A program made the translations under genes and the position numbers. From Ruegeria lacuscaerulensis ITI-1157 (GTDB lineage Bacteria > Pseudomonadota > Alphaproteobacteria > Rhodobacterales > Rhodobacteraceae), in the NCBI GenBank assembly GCA_000161775.1, contig GG704596.1, forward strand, positions 238,425 to 302,424: a stretch of 64,000 nt of DNA, read 5' to 3'. The notes below the pieces were generated by a model. It was given only the letters and a program-made list of their open reading frames with translations, was not told where the DNA came from and searched no databases. Shown piece by piece: positions 36,180 through 44,545 of this stretch; the stretch's first letter is position 1, and each line of letters opens with the position of its first letter.

Positions 36180-36307
36180 TGTGGCCTCCGGCCTTGAAGT
36201 AGAAAGAGCGCCCCAACCTAGTGCCTGCCGCGCTGTTGTAAACCCTTTTGCGCTTTTCCTGCAGGGACCATTGTGCAAACCTGCGCGCAATCACGGCGGA
36301 GTACCAC

Positions 36308-36994
36308 ATGGCAATCACGACCTGCGTTTTCGACGCGTACGGCACCCTGTTCGACGTGACCGCCGCGGCGCGGCTGGCGGCGGCCGAGCCCGGCTTTGAA
36401 GCGTTGCAGGCCAAATGGCCTGAGCTTGCCAATCACTGGCGCCTGAAACAGTTGCAATACACCTGGCTGCGCGCCGTGACCGACGCCCATGCCGATTTCT
36501 GGGACGTCACGCAGGACGGGCTGGACTGGGCGCTCGAGGCGACCGGCCTTCAGGGCGACCCGAACCTGCGCCAGCGCCTGCTGGATCTGTATTGGGAGCT
36601 TCAGGCCTATCCCGAAGTACCCGCGATGCTGAAGGCGCTGAAAGCCGGCGGAATGCAGACCGCGATCCTGTCGAACGGCTCGCCACCGATGCTCGAGGCC
36701 GCCGTCCGGTCGGCGGGCATCGGCGCGTTGCTGGACGATGTGCTGTCGGTCGAAAGCGTCGGCGTGTTCAAGCCCCATGCCAGGGTCTATGATCTGGTCC
36801 CCGAGCGGTTCGGCTGCGACCGGTCCGAAGTGCTGTTCGTCAGCTCGAACGGCTGGGACGCGGCCGGCGCCAGCGGATACGGCTTCGTCACGACCTGGGT
36901 GAACCGCGCCGGCGAACCGATGGACCGGCTGCCCTGGACACCAGCGCATGTGCTGTCCGACCTGACGCGCATCCCCGAACTGGCGGGCCTGTGA
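36308..36994 (+). CDS. haloacid dehalogenase, type II (L-2-haloacid dehalogenase family)
   Basis: A 228-residue HAD-superfamily hydrolase with the class II motifs: nucleophile Asp9 in FDAYGTLFD, the LSNGSP motif, Lys in FKPHARVY, and SSNGWDAAGASGYGF with the late Asp. True L-2-haloacid dehalogenases remove chloride or bromide from 2-haloalkanoates, giving D-2-hydroxy acids, and such activity is plausible in marine bacteria, but substrate is not proved by sequence. Its stop overlaps the start of the next gene by one base, placing it first in a run of tightly packed genes. Confidence 0.87.
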   Translation: MAITTCVFDAYGTLFDVTAAARLAAAEPGFEALQAKWPELANHWRLKQLQYTWLRAVTDAHADFWDVTQDGLDWALEATGLQGDPNLRQRLLDLYWELQAYPEVPAMLKALKAGGMQTAILSNGSPPMLEAAVRSAGIGALLDDVLSVESVGVFKPHARVYDLVPERFGCDRSEVLFVSSNGWDAAGASGYGFVTTWVNRAGEPMDRLPWTPAHVLSDLTRIPELAGL

Positions 36995-37821
36995 TGCCGC
37001 GTTTCGCGACCGCCGATGGCCTGAACCTTTACTACGCGGACACCGGCCAGGGGCAGCCGCTGCTGTGCCTGGCCGGGCTGACCCGCAACAGTCTCGATTT
37101 CTCGTTCCTGGCACCGCATGTCGCCGATCTGCGCATGATCGCGCTGGATTATCGCGGCCGTGGGCAATCGGACCACGACCCCGACTACCGCAACTATACC
37201 GTTGCGCAAGAGGCGCAGGACGTGATCGCGTTGATGGACCATCTGGGCCTCGACCGGGTCAGCATCCTGGGCACCTCGCGCGGCGGGCTGATCGCCATGA
37301 CGCTGGCCGCCACCTGCCCCGACCGTTTGGCCGCCGTGATCCTGAACGATGTCGGCCCGGTGATCGAGCCGCAGGGCATCGCCCGGATCATCGACTATGT
37401 GGGCCGCAAGCCGGTGTCGAAAACGCTCGATCAGGCGGCTGCGGTCCTGAAACAGATGATGGAGCCGCAATTCCCCGGCGTTCCGCTTGCGGTCTGGCGC
37501 AAACAGGCCGCGTTCCAGTACGAGGAAACGGCCGATGGTTTGGCCCTGCGCTATGACCCGGCCCTGCGCACCGCCCTGCTGGAGCAGATCGAAACCGGCG
37601 AAACCCCGGACCTGTGGCCCCTGTTCGACGCCTTGCACGACACCCCCACCGGCGTGATCCGCGGCGCCAACTCGGACCTTCTGAGCCGCGAAACGGTTGA
37701 TGCCATGCGCGCGCGCCATCCCGGCCTGATCACGGGCGACGTACCAGATCGCGGCCATGTCCCATTTCTGGACGAGCCGCAATCTCTCGACATCATCCGC
37801 AAGACATTGGAACTGGCATGA
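36994..37821 (+). CDS. alpha/beta hydrolase
   Basis: A 275-residue alpha/beta-fold hydrolase: oxyanion region CLAGLTRN, LDYRGRGQSD, nucleophile elbow GTSRGG with Ser95, and a late DRGHVPFLDEP giving the catalytic His. Substrate unknown; members include esterases, dehalogenases and lactonases. The ATG at 36994 shares a base with the stop of the dehalogenase gene (TGATG) and its own stop overlaps the dehydratase start (ATGA), so the three are surely co-transcribed and translationally coupled. Confidence 0.87.
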   Translation: MPRFATADGLNLYYADTGQGQPLLCLAGLTRNSLDFSFLAPHVADLRMIALDYRGRGQSDHDPDYRNYTVAQEAQDVIALMDHLGLDRVSILGTSRGGLIAMTLAATCPDRLAAVILNDVGPVIEPQGIARIIDYVGRKPVSKTLDQAAAVLKQMMEPQFPGVPLAVWRKQAAFQYEETADGLALRYDPALRTALLEQIETGETPDLWPLFDALHDTPTGVIRGANSDLLSRETVDAMRARHPGLITGDVPDRGHVPFLDEPQSLDIIRKTLELA

Positions 37822-38792
37822 GCACCATTGACCTGATCGAAGCCGCCGCCGACCGTCTGTCCGGCCATGTGCGCAAGACGCCTCTGCTGACTTCGCCCTT
37901 TCTGGACCAGATCGCGGGGCGCCGGGTGCTGGTGAAACCGGAATGCCTGCAGCATACCGGCAGCTTCAAGTTCCGCGGGGCTTGGTCGGCCATTTCAGCG
38001 CTGGACGACGCGGCCCGCAAACGCGGCGTGATCGCCTATTCCTCGGGCAATCATGCGCAGGGGGTGGCCCATGCCGCAACGCTGCATGGCACCGGGTCGG
38101 TCATCGTGATGCCCTCGGACGCGCCCCGGCTGAAGATCGAGAACACCCGCGCGCTGGGGGCCGAGGTGGTGCTGTATGACCGCGCCTCCGAGAGCCGCGA
38201 GGATATCGGCGAGGCACTGGCCGCCGAGCGCGGCCTGACCCTGATCCGCCCCTATGACGAACCGCAGGTGATCGCCGGGCAAGGCACGGTCGGCCTGGAA
38301 CTGGCGCAGCAAGCCCGCGATCTGGGCGTCGAGAAGGCCGATGTGCTGGTGTGTTGCGGCGGCGGGGGGCTGACCGCCGGCGTGGCCCTGGCGCTGGACC
38401 GACACGCGCCCGGCCTGCGCACCCGCCCCTGCGAGCCCGAAGGGTTCGACGATGTGAAACGCTCGCTGGCCGCAGGCAGCATCCAGGCGAATTCGGCCAC
38501 CTCCGGCAATATCTGCGACGCGATCCTGACGCCGCAACCCGGCGAGATCACCTTTCCCATCCTCAACCGCCTGTGCGGGCCCGGTCTGGCGGTCTCCGAG
38601 GCCGAAGCGCTGCAGGCGATGGCCCAGGCCTTTCTGCGCCTGAAGATCGTGCTGGAACCCGGCGGCGCGGTGTCTCTGGCGGCTGCGCTGTTCCGAAAGG
38701 ACGAAATCGCGGGCGATGCGGTGATCGTCGTGGCCTCGGGCGGGAATGTCGATCCGCAGGTCTTTGCCAAGGCGTTGGAATTCCTGACCTGA
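37818..38792 (+). CDS. threonine/serine dehydratase-like PLP enzyme
   Basis: A 324-residue fold-type II PLP enzyme with the PLP Lys51 in TGSFKFRGA, the SSGNHAQGVA substrate loop and the glycine-rich CCGGGGLTAGV. It lacks the C-terminal ACT regulatory domain, so it is not a biosynthetic IlvA, and is closer to catabolic threonine, serine-racemase-like or hydroxyaspartate dehydratases, among which sequence alone does not choose. It overlaps the hydrolase gene by four bases. Confidence 0.87.
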   Translation: MSTIDLIEAAADRLSGHVRKTPLLTSPFLDQIAGRRVLVKPECLQHTGSFKFRGAWSAISALDDAARKRGVIAYSSGNHAQGVAHAATLHGTGSVIVMPSDAPRLKIENTRALGAEVVLYDRASESREDIGEALAAERGLTLIRPYDEPQVIAGQGTVGLELAQQARDLGVEKADVLVCCGGGGLTAGVALALDRHAPGLRTRPCEPEGFDDVKRSLAAGSIQANSATSGNICDAILTPQPGEITFPILNRLCGPGLAVSEAEALQAMAQAFLRLKIVLEPGGAVSLAAALFRKDEIAGDAVIVVASGGNVDPQVFAKALEFLT

Positions 38793-38864
38793 CAAGCGGC
38801 CGGGCCAGATGCCATAAGATGCGGTAAACGTTGCAGAAACACAAAAAAGTCAAAGGTTGCCCAG

Positions 38865-39653
38865 ATGCACATCGCGGATTTCGGAGAGGTCAAGCTGCAC
38901 TATCGCGAGGACGGAGACCCCCAGGGGGCGCCCGTCGTCTTTGCGAACTCGCTGGGGACCGACATGCGCCTGTGGGACCCGATCCTGCCGCTGCTGCCCG
39001 ATGGTTTGCGCATCATCCGCTATGACAAGCGCGGGCATGGATTGTCTTCGCAGCCGCGTGGCCCCTATTCGATGGGCGCGCTGGTGCGCGATGCCGAGCA
39101 GTTGCTGGATCACCTGCAGGTCCGCGACTGTGTCTTTGTCGGGCTGTCCATCGGCGGAATGATCGCTCAGGGACTGGCCGTGAAACGGATGGACCAGATC
39201 CGGGCGATGGTGCTGTCGAACACGGCAGCCAAGATCGGCACTCCGGCGATCTGGGCCGACCGGATCGCGGCCGCGCGCAAAGGCGGGATCGAAGCCCTGG
39301 CCGACGCGACGATGGAGCGATGGTTTTCGAAGGCGTTCCGGTCCTCGCCGGACGTTCACCTTTGGCGCACCATGATGGTGCGGCAGCCATTGGAAGGGTA
39401 CCTGGGCTGTTGCGCCGCGATATCGGGAACCGATTTCTACACGCCCACCAGCGGATTGCGCCTGCCGACCCTGGGCATCGCCGGGTCCGAGGACGGATCA
39501 ACGCCGCCGGACCTTGTGCGCGAAACGGTCGATCTGATCCCCGGCTCGCGGTTCGAGTTGATCCGCAAGGCCGGACACCTGCCCTGCGTCGAACGGCCCG
39601 GCGACTACGCGGCGCTGCTGTCGGATTTTCTGGCCGAAACCGGGCACGTCTGA
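38865..39653 (+). CDS. pcaD: 3-oxoadipate enol-lactonase (alpha/beta hydrolase)
   Basis: A 262-residue alpha/beta hydrolase matching PcaD: ANSLGTDMRLWDP near residues 27-39, YDKRGHGLS, nucleophile Ser95 in GLSIGGMIAQ, and His in RKAGHLPCVERP. PcaD opens beta-ketoadipate enol-lactone in aromatic catabolism. No other pca gene is in the window, so it is either an orphan copy or a related lactonase. It follows the dehydratase after 72 bases and precedes another hydrolase by 13. Confidence 0.82.
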   Translation: MHIADFGEVKLHYREDGDPQGAPVVFANSLGTDMRLWDPILPLLPDGLRIIRYDKRGHGLSSQPRGPYSMGALVRDAEQLLDHLQVRDCVFVGLSIGGMIAQGLAVKRMDQIRAMVLSNTAAKIGTPAIWADRIAAARKGGIEALADATMERWFSKAFRSSPDVHLWRTMMVRQPLEGYLGCCAAISGTDFYTPTSGLRLPTLGIAGSEDGSTPPDLVRETVDLIPGSRFELIRKAGHLPCVERPGDYAALLSDFLAETGHV

Positions 39654-39666
39654 GAGGGAGGCGCCG

Positions 39667-40380
39667 GTGGCGAAGTTTCTGTTGATCCACGGGTCGTGCC
39701 ACGGCGCCTGGTGCTGGCGCGACCTGATCCCCGAACTTAGGGCGCTGGGGCACAGCGCGCGCGCCATCGACCTGCCCAGCCACGGCGTGGACCCGACGCC
39801 GGTATCGGCCGTCACCCTTGAGAGTTGCCGCGACGCGGTGCTTGCAGCGTCCACGCCCGACACCATCCTGGTCGGGCATTCCTGGGGTGGTTATCCAATC
39901 AGCGCGGCAGCCGACCATGCGCCCGACCGGATGCGGGCGCTGATATACCTGTGTGCCTACGTGCCCCGGCCCGGCCTTTCGATGATCGAGATGCGCCGGC
40001 AGTCTCCGCGGCAACTCATTGCGGATGCGGTTGAAAAATCGACCGCTGGCCTGTCCTACACCGTCCTGCCGGAACGGGTGCAGGGCATCTTCTATCATGA
40101 CTGCGCGCCTGAAACGGTGCGCTACGCCCTGGCGCGGTTGTGCCCCCAGGCCATCCGGCCCCAGGACACGCCATTGGACCTGAACGGCGGGTTTGCCCGC
40201 GTTCCCAAGGCCTATATCCGCGCCACCGACGATCGGACCATTCCCCCGGAATACCAAGAGGACATGAGCCGGATCGCACCACCGGATTTGCGCCTTTCCA
40301 TCGACAGTTCGCACTCGCCCTTCTTTTCGCGACCCGGACATCTTGCACAGCAACTGAGCGGATTGGCCGCCCGGCTCTAG
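39667..40380 (+). CDS. alpha/beta hydrolase (salicylate/methyl-ester esterase-like)
   Basis: A 237-residue hydrolase with LIHGSCHGAWCW near the start, nucleophile Ser72 in GHSWGG, and a late SSHSPFFSRP giving the catalytic His. The architecture resembles plant-type methyl esterases (SABP2-like) and EstC-like bacterial enzymes. It starts with GTG at 39667, supported by a GGGAGG site seven bases before; an upstream ATG is lacking. Downstream of pcaD and probably on the same transcript. Substrate unknown. Confidence 0.85.
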   Translation: MAKFLLIHGSCHGAWCWRDLIPELRALGHSARAIDLPSHGVDPTPVSAVTLESCRDAVLAASTPDTILVGHSWGGYPISAAADHAPDRMRALIYLCAYVPRPGLSMIEMRRQSPRQLIADAVEKSTAGLSYTVLPERVQGIFYHDCAPETVRYALARLCPQAIRPQDTPLDLNGGFARVPKAYIRATDDRTIPPEYQEDMSRIAPPDLRLSIDSSHSPFFSRPGHLAQQLSGLAARL

Positions 40381-40497
40381 CGGTCGGGAAGTGACCGCAC
40401 GTCACACGCCGTTTGCCGCCGTACACCACCCCGAGCGGGTTTCCAGGCCGGCATGGCCTCACTAGGCTCGGCCCGAAAAACAACGATTGGCACAGGC

Positions 40498-41697
40498 ATG
40501 CGGCTTCCATTTCTTTTTGCGTTCGGAACCGTGATGATCGATGCAATGGGCATCGGTCTGATCATGCCGATCATGCCGCAGCTGATCGTCGAGGTTCAGG
40601 GCGGGTCTCTGGCCTCGGCCGCCATCTGGGGCGGCATTCTCAGCACCGCCTTCGCGGCCATGCAATTCCTGTTCGGTCCGGTTCTGGGAAATCTGTCCGA
40701 TGCCTATGGGCGCCGGGTCGTTCTGCTGGTGTCGCTGCTGATGATGGCGCTGGACTATGTGGTGATGGCGATTGCGGGCAGCATCTGGCTGTTGCTGGCC
40801 GGGCGCATTCTGGGCGGCATCACGGCAGCCACGCATTCCACCGCCGCGGCCTTCATTGCCGACGTGTCGAAACCCCAAGAGAAGGCGGCCAATTTCGGGC
40901 TGTTGGGCGCGGCGTTCGGGGTCGGCTTCGTGCTGGGGCCGCTGATGGGCGGGCTGCTGGGCGAATATGGCACACGCGCGCCGTTCTGGGCCGCCGCGGT
41001 GCTGTCTGTACTGAATTTCTGCCTTGGATTGCTGGTCATGCCGGAAACGGTGACCAAAGGGAACCGCCGCCCGTTCCAGTGGCGTCGCGCCCGCCCCGAC
41101 AGCGCCCTGCGCGCGATCGCCGGCCTGCCCGGTATCCGGCCGCTGCTGTGGGTCTATTTCCTGTATTCGGTGTCGATCTATGTCTACCCGGCCATCTGGT
41201 CCTATTTCACGGTCGAACGGTTCGGCTGGTCGACCCAGATGATCGGGTTGTCTCTGGCCGTCTACGGGCTGGGCATGGCTGCCGTTCAAGGCGGGCTGAT
41301 CCGCCCGGCCACCCGGCATCTGGGCGAGCGCAGGACGATCCTGCTGGGCATGGTGTTCGAGATCGTCAGCTTTCTGCTTCTGGGTTTTCTGACCAATGGC
41401 ACCATCGCCCTGATGCTGATCCCGATCACCGCCTTGGGCGCGATGGTCACCCCGGCCCTTCAGGCGCAGATGTCGCGCGCCACGCCGGATTCGCAACAGG
41501 GCGAGCTGCAAGGCGTGCTGGCCGCCCTCCACGCGCTGTCGATGATCCTTTCTCCACTGGTCATGACGGCGGTGTTCGCGCAATTCGCCCAGTCCGATGC
41601 CGCGATCTATCTGCCGGGGGCGCCGTTCCTGCTGGCGATGGGCCTGATGCTGGCCGGGTTCGCGTTGTTTTTGCGAGCAAGGGCTTCCGATACGTAA
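40498..41697 (+). CDS. MFS transporter, TetA-like (DHA1) drug:H+ antiporter family
   Basis: A 399-residue integral membrane protein with about 12 transmembrane helices. The front end (LPFLFAFGTVMIDAMGIGLIMP) and the loop motif GNLSDAYGRR between helices 2 and 3 are those of TetA-type antiporters; the antiporter motif C-like GVGFVLGPLMGGLLG is in helix 5. It would export small hydrophobic compounds in exchange for protons. True tetracycline resistance is not shown. Start at 40498 by family; an ATG 15 codons earlier is possible. It is unclear whether it belongs to the preceding operon (117-bp gap). Confidence 0.88.
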   Translation: MRLPFLFAFGTVMIDAMGIGLIMPIMPQLIVEVQGGSLASAAIWGGILSTAFAAMQFLFGPVLGNLSDAYGRRVVLLVSLLMMALDYVVMAIAGSIWLLLAGRILGGITAATHSTAAAFIADVSKPQEKAANFGLLGAAFGVGFVLGPLMGGLLGEYGTRAPFWAAAVLSVLNFCLGLLVMPETVTKGNRRPFQWRRARPDSALRAIAGLPGIRPLLWVYFLYSVSIYVYPAIWSYFTVERFGWSTQMIGLSLAVYGLGMAAVQGGLIRPATRHLGERRTILLGMVFEIVSFLLLGFLTNGTIALMLIPITALGAMVTPALQAQMSRATPDSQQGELQGVLAALHALSMILSPLVMTAVFAQFAQSDAAIYLPGAPFLLAMGLMLAGFALFLRARASDT

Positions 41698-41777
41698 CAA
41701 CGACATGGGAATGACGTTTTCCGTCTTGCAGCCCGCGGCTTCAAACGCCACCGTGGCCCAAACCAAACGAGGGATCC

Positions 41778-42872
41778 ATGCAGACCATCAAAGCCGCCGT
41801 ATGCCGCGCCTTCAACGAGCCGCTTGTCATCGAAGACATCCAGATCGCGCCGCCCGGCATGGGCGAGGTCGAGGTCACGTTGGATGCGGTGGCGATCTGC
41901 CATTCCGACATCACCTATGCCAGCGGCGCCTGGGGCGGGTTTCTGCCCGCCGTCTACGGGCACGAGGCCGCCGGTGTGGTCTCGGCCGTCGGAGAAGCCA
42001 GCGGAGGGTTCAAGGTTGGCGATGCGGTCGTGGTGACCTTGATCCGCGCCTGCGGATCCTGCCCGTCCTGCGCCAGCGGCAAGCCGGTGATCTGCGAAAC
42101 GCCCTATGACACAGTCAAGGGCCCGCTGCGCACCGCAGATGGCGGGCCGCTGGAACAAGCGATGGCCTGTGGCGCCTTTGCCGAAAAGGTCGTGGTCAGC
42201 CACCGCCAGATCGTCAAGATACCCGACGCGATGCCCAAGGACGTGGCCAGCCTTCTGTCCTGCGGGGTGATCACCGGCGTGGGGGCGGCGGTCAACGCCG
42301 CGCAGTTGCGCCCGGGTCAGGATGTCGTGGTCATCGGCGCCGGCGGGGTGGGCCTGAACGCCATCCAGGGCGCGCGGCTGGCCGGGGCCCGGCGGATCGT
42401 GGCCGTGGACATGACCGAGGAAAAGCTGGAAATCGCCAAGGAATTCGGCGCCACCCACGGGGTTCTGGCCACGCTGAAAGAACCGTGGAAAGCAGCCTAC
42501 AAGGCCCTTGGCGGTCGCGGGGCCGATGCGGTTCTGATCACCGTCGGTGCGATCCCCGCCTATGATCAGGCGCCCCGCTATCTGGGTCGCGGTGGCAAGG
42601 CGGTTATGATCGGCATGCCGCATTCCGGTGCGCAATCCAGCTATGAGCCGGTCATTCTGGCGGCCCTGGGTCAGGGCATGGTCGGGTCGAAGATGGGCGA
42701 CGTGGTGATCCAACGCGACATTCCGTGGATGATCGATCTGTATGAACAGGGGCGGTTGAAGCTGGACGAGCTGATCTCGGGTCGCTGGACGCTGGAACAG
42801 ATCAACGAGGCCATCGAGGACACCAAGACCGGGTCGGCCAAGCGCAACGTCATCGTTTTCGACCGGGGCTGA
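41778..42872 (+). CDS. zinc-dependent alcohol dehydrogenase (MDR superfamily)
   Basis: A 364-residue medium-chain dehydrogenase. Catalytic zinc ligands are Cys41 (ICHSD), His62 and Glu63 (GHEAAG), with the structural zinc set Cys92, 95, 98 and 106; the NAD(P)-binding motif is VIGAGGVGLN. The overall pattern resembles class III-like/formaldehyde or S-(hydroxymethyl)mycothiol-type enzymes, but specificity is not clear. It has an AGGGA site and lies ahead of the enolase-superfamily gene by 31 bases, which suggests both act on related sugar or polyol substrates. Confidence 0.9.
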   Translation: MQTIKAAVCRAFNEPLVIEDIQIAPPGMGEVEVTLDAVAICHSDITYASGAWGGFLPAVYGHEAAGVVSAVGEASGGFKVGDAVVVTLIRACGSCPSCASGKPVICETPYDTVKGPLRTADGGPLEQAMACGAFAEKVVVSHRQIVKIPDAMPKDVASLLSCGVITGVGAAVNAAQLRPGQDVVVIGAGGVGLNAIQGARLAGARRIVAVDMTEEKLEIAKEFGATHGVLATLKEPWKAAYKALGGRGADAVLITVGAIPAYDQAPRYLGRGGKAVMIGMPHSGAQSSYEPVILAALGQGMVGSKMGDVVIQRDIPWMIDLYEQGRLKLDELISGRWTLEQINEAIEDTKTGSAKRNVIVFDRG

Positions 42873-42903
42873 CGGCTCCGGACCACCGGCGGGAGGAGAC
42901 CGG

Positions 42904-44136
42904 ATGAAACTGCAGGATCTCGACATCATCGTGACCGCCCCGCCCGCGCCGGGCTGGGGCGGGCGCTATTGGATTCTGGTGAAAGTCACCACCGACACCG
43001 GCATCACGGGCTGGGGCGAGTGTTATGCCTCCTCGGTCGGTCCCGAGGCGATGAAACACGTCATTCGTGACGTGTTCGACCGCCATATGGCCGGCGAAAA
43101 CCCCGAGAATATCGAGCTGATGTTCCGCCGCGCCTATTCCAGCGGCTTCACCCAGCGCCCCGACCTGACCGTGATGGGCGCGTTCTCGGGGCTGGAAATC
43201 GCGTGCTGGGACATTCTGGGCAAGGACCGGGACCGCCCGGTTTACGCTCTGATCGGCGGCCGGATGAACGACCGCATCCGGGCCTACACCTATCTGTACC
43301 CGCTGCCGCAGCACAATCTGACCGATTTCTGGACCTCGCCCGAACAGGCCGCGGAAAGCGCCGCCGAAGCGGTCCGGCGCGGCTTCACCGCCGTCAAGTT
43401 CGACCCGGCCGGCCCCTACACGATGCGCGGCGGGCATATGCCGGCCATGTCCGACATCTCGATGTCGGTGGCCTTCTGCAAGGCGATCCGCCAGGCCGTG
43501 GGCGACAAGGCCGACCTGCTGTTCGGCACCCATGGCCAGTTCAACACCGCGGGCGCCATCCGCCTTGGGCAGGCGATCGAGCCTTTCTCGCCGCTTTGGT
43601 TCGAAGAGCCCACCCCCCCGGACATGATCGAGGACATGGCCCGCGTCGCCCGCAATGTCCGCATTCCCGTGGCCACGGGCGAGCGGATGACGACCAAGGC
43701 CGAGTTCGGCGCGGTTCTGCGCGCCGGCGCAGCCGAGATCCTGCAGCCCGCGCTGGGGCGGGCCGGTGGAATCTGGGAGATGAAGAAGGTCGCCGCCATG
43801 GCCGAGGTCTTCAACGCGCAGATGGCGCCGCATCTCTATGCCGGGCCGGTGGAATGGGCCGCCAACGTCCATCTCGCGGCCTCGATCCCCAACCTGCTGC
43901 TGCTCGAGACCATCGAAACGCCGTTTCATGACCGGCTGATCAAGGGCTCGATCCGGGTCGAGAACGGCTTTGTCGAACCGCCTTCGGCCCCCGGCCTGGG
44001 CATCGAGGTCGACGAGGAACTGGCCCGTGCCCACCCCTATTCCGGCGACGGTCTGCACCTGCAGATGCAGGAAGACCCCTGCGACTATGTCAACGGCAAT
44101 GCGTTTCAGGGGGGCGCACCCGCGAGCGAGGGGTGA
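42904..44136 (+). CDS. mandelate racemase/muconate lactonizing enzyme family (acid-sugar dehydratase-like)
   Basis: A 410-residue enolase-superfamily protein with N-terminal capping domain and TIM barrel. Metal-ligand candidates appear along the strands: an acidic/His GTHGQFN where many have D.N, WFEEPTPP, and ATGERM, with the later MAPHLYAGP holding a His that acts as base in dehydratase subgroups. This layout is typical of sugar-acid dehydratases (galactonate/gluconate-type), but the precise substrate cannot be read. A GGGAGGAG site precedes the ATG. Probably co-transcribed with the alcohol dehydrogenase. Confidence 0.85.
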   Translation: MKLQDLDIIVTAPPAPGWGGRYWILVKVTTDTGITGWGECYASSVGPEAMKHVIRDVFDRHMAGENPENIELMFRRAYSSGFTQRPDLTVMGAFSGLEIACWDILGKDRDRPVYALIGGRMNDRIRAYTYLYPLPQHNLTDFWTSPEQAAESAAEAVRRGFTAVKFDPAGPYTMRGGHMPAMSDISMSVAFCKAIRQAVGDKADLLFGTHGQFNTAGAIRLGQAIEPFSPLWFEEPTPPDMIEDMARVARNVRIPVATGERMTTKAEFGAVLRAGAAEILQPALGRAGGIWEMKKVAAMAEVFNAQMAPHLYAGPVEWAANVHLAASIPNLLLLETIETPFHDRLIKGSIRVENGFVEPPSAPGLGIEVDEELARAHPYSGDGLHLQMQEDPCDYVNGNAFQGGAPASEG

Positions 44137-44197
44137 CAAAACCTGACGAATTGGTGCATACAGGCCCGGCCCGATTGTCAGCGCTGCAAGGTATACC

Positions 44198-44539
44198 GTG
44201 ATCCGTCAAGAATCCGACCAAACGTTCCAAGCCGCCGAACCGGCCTCGGACATGGCCGAAAGCGCGGCCCAGGCCACCGCGTTTCTGAAAACCCTGGCCC
44301 ATGAAGGGCGGCTGATGATCCTGTGCCACCTGAGCGCCGGTGAAAAATCGGTGGGAGAGTTGGAGAGGTTGCTGAACCTGCGCCAGGCCGCGGTTAGCCA
44401 GATGCTGGCGCGGCTGCGGGCCGAGGGCCTGGTATCCACGCGGCGTGAAGGCAAAACGGTCTATTATTCGCTTTCGGACGGGAACACCTCGCAGGTCATC
44501 GATCTGCTGTATTCGCTGTACTGCAAGCCGCAAAGCTGA
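44198..44539 (+). CDS. ArsR-family regulator with SqrR/BigR-like dithiol (persulfide sensor) pattern
   Basis: The 113-residue winged-helix protein carries Cys43 (in RLMILCHLSAGEKS) and Cys109 (in YSLYC near the end), 66 residues apart. This is the same spacing and sequence context as Cys41/Cys107 of SqrR and Cys42/Cys108 of BigR, which sense sulfane sulfur by forming a tetrasulfide link. The DNA-binding helix is LRQAAVSQMLARLR. It starts with GTG at 44198; an ATG 18 codons later would also keep both Cys. No sulfide oxidation gene lies next to it, and the tail faces the ABC-like gene with only six bases between. Confidence 0.82.
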   Translation: MIRQESDQTFQAAEPASDMAESAAQATAFLKTLAHEGRLMILCHLSAGEKSVGELERLLNLRQAAVSQMLARLRAEGLVSTRREGKTVYYSLSDGNTSQVIDLLYSLYCKPQS

Positions 44540-44545
44540 CCCGGA

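Noticed and set aside
40498-41697. Tetracycline-resistance determinant
   Set aside because: It shares TetA-type MFS motifs, but so do many exporters, there is no adjacent TetR repressor, and composition matches the chromosome.
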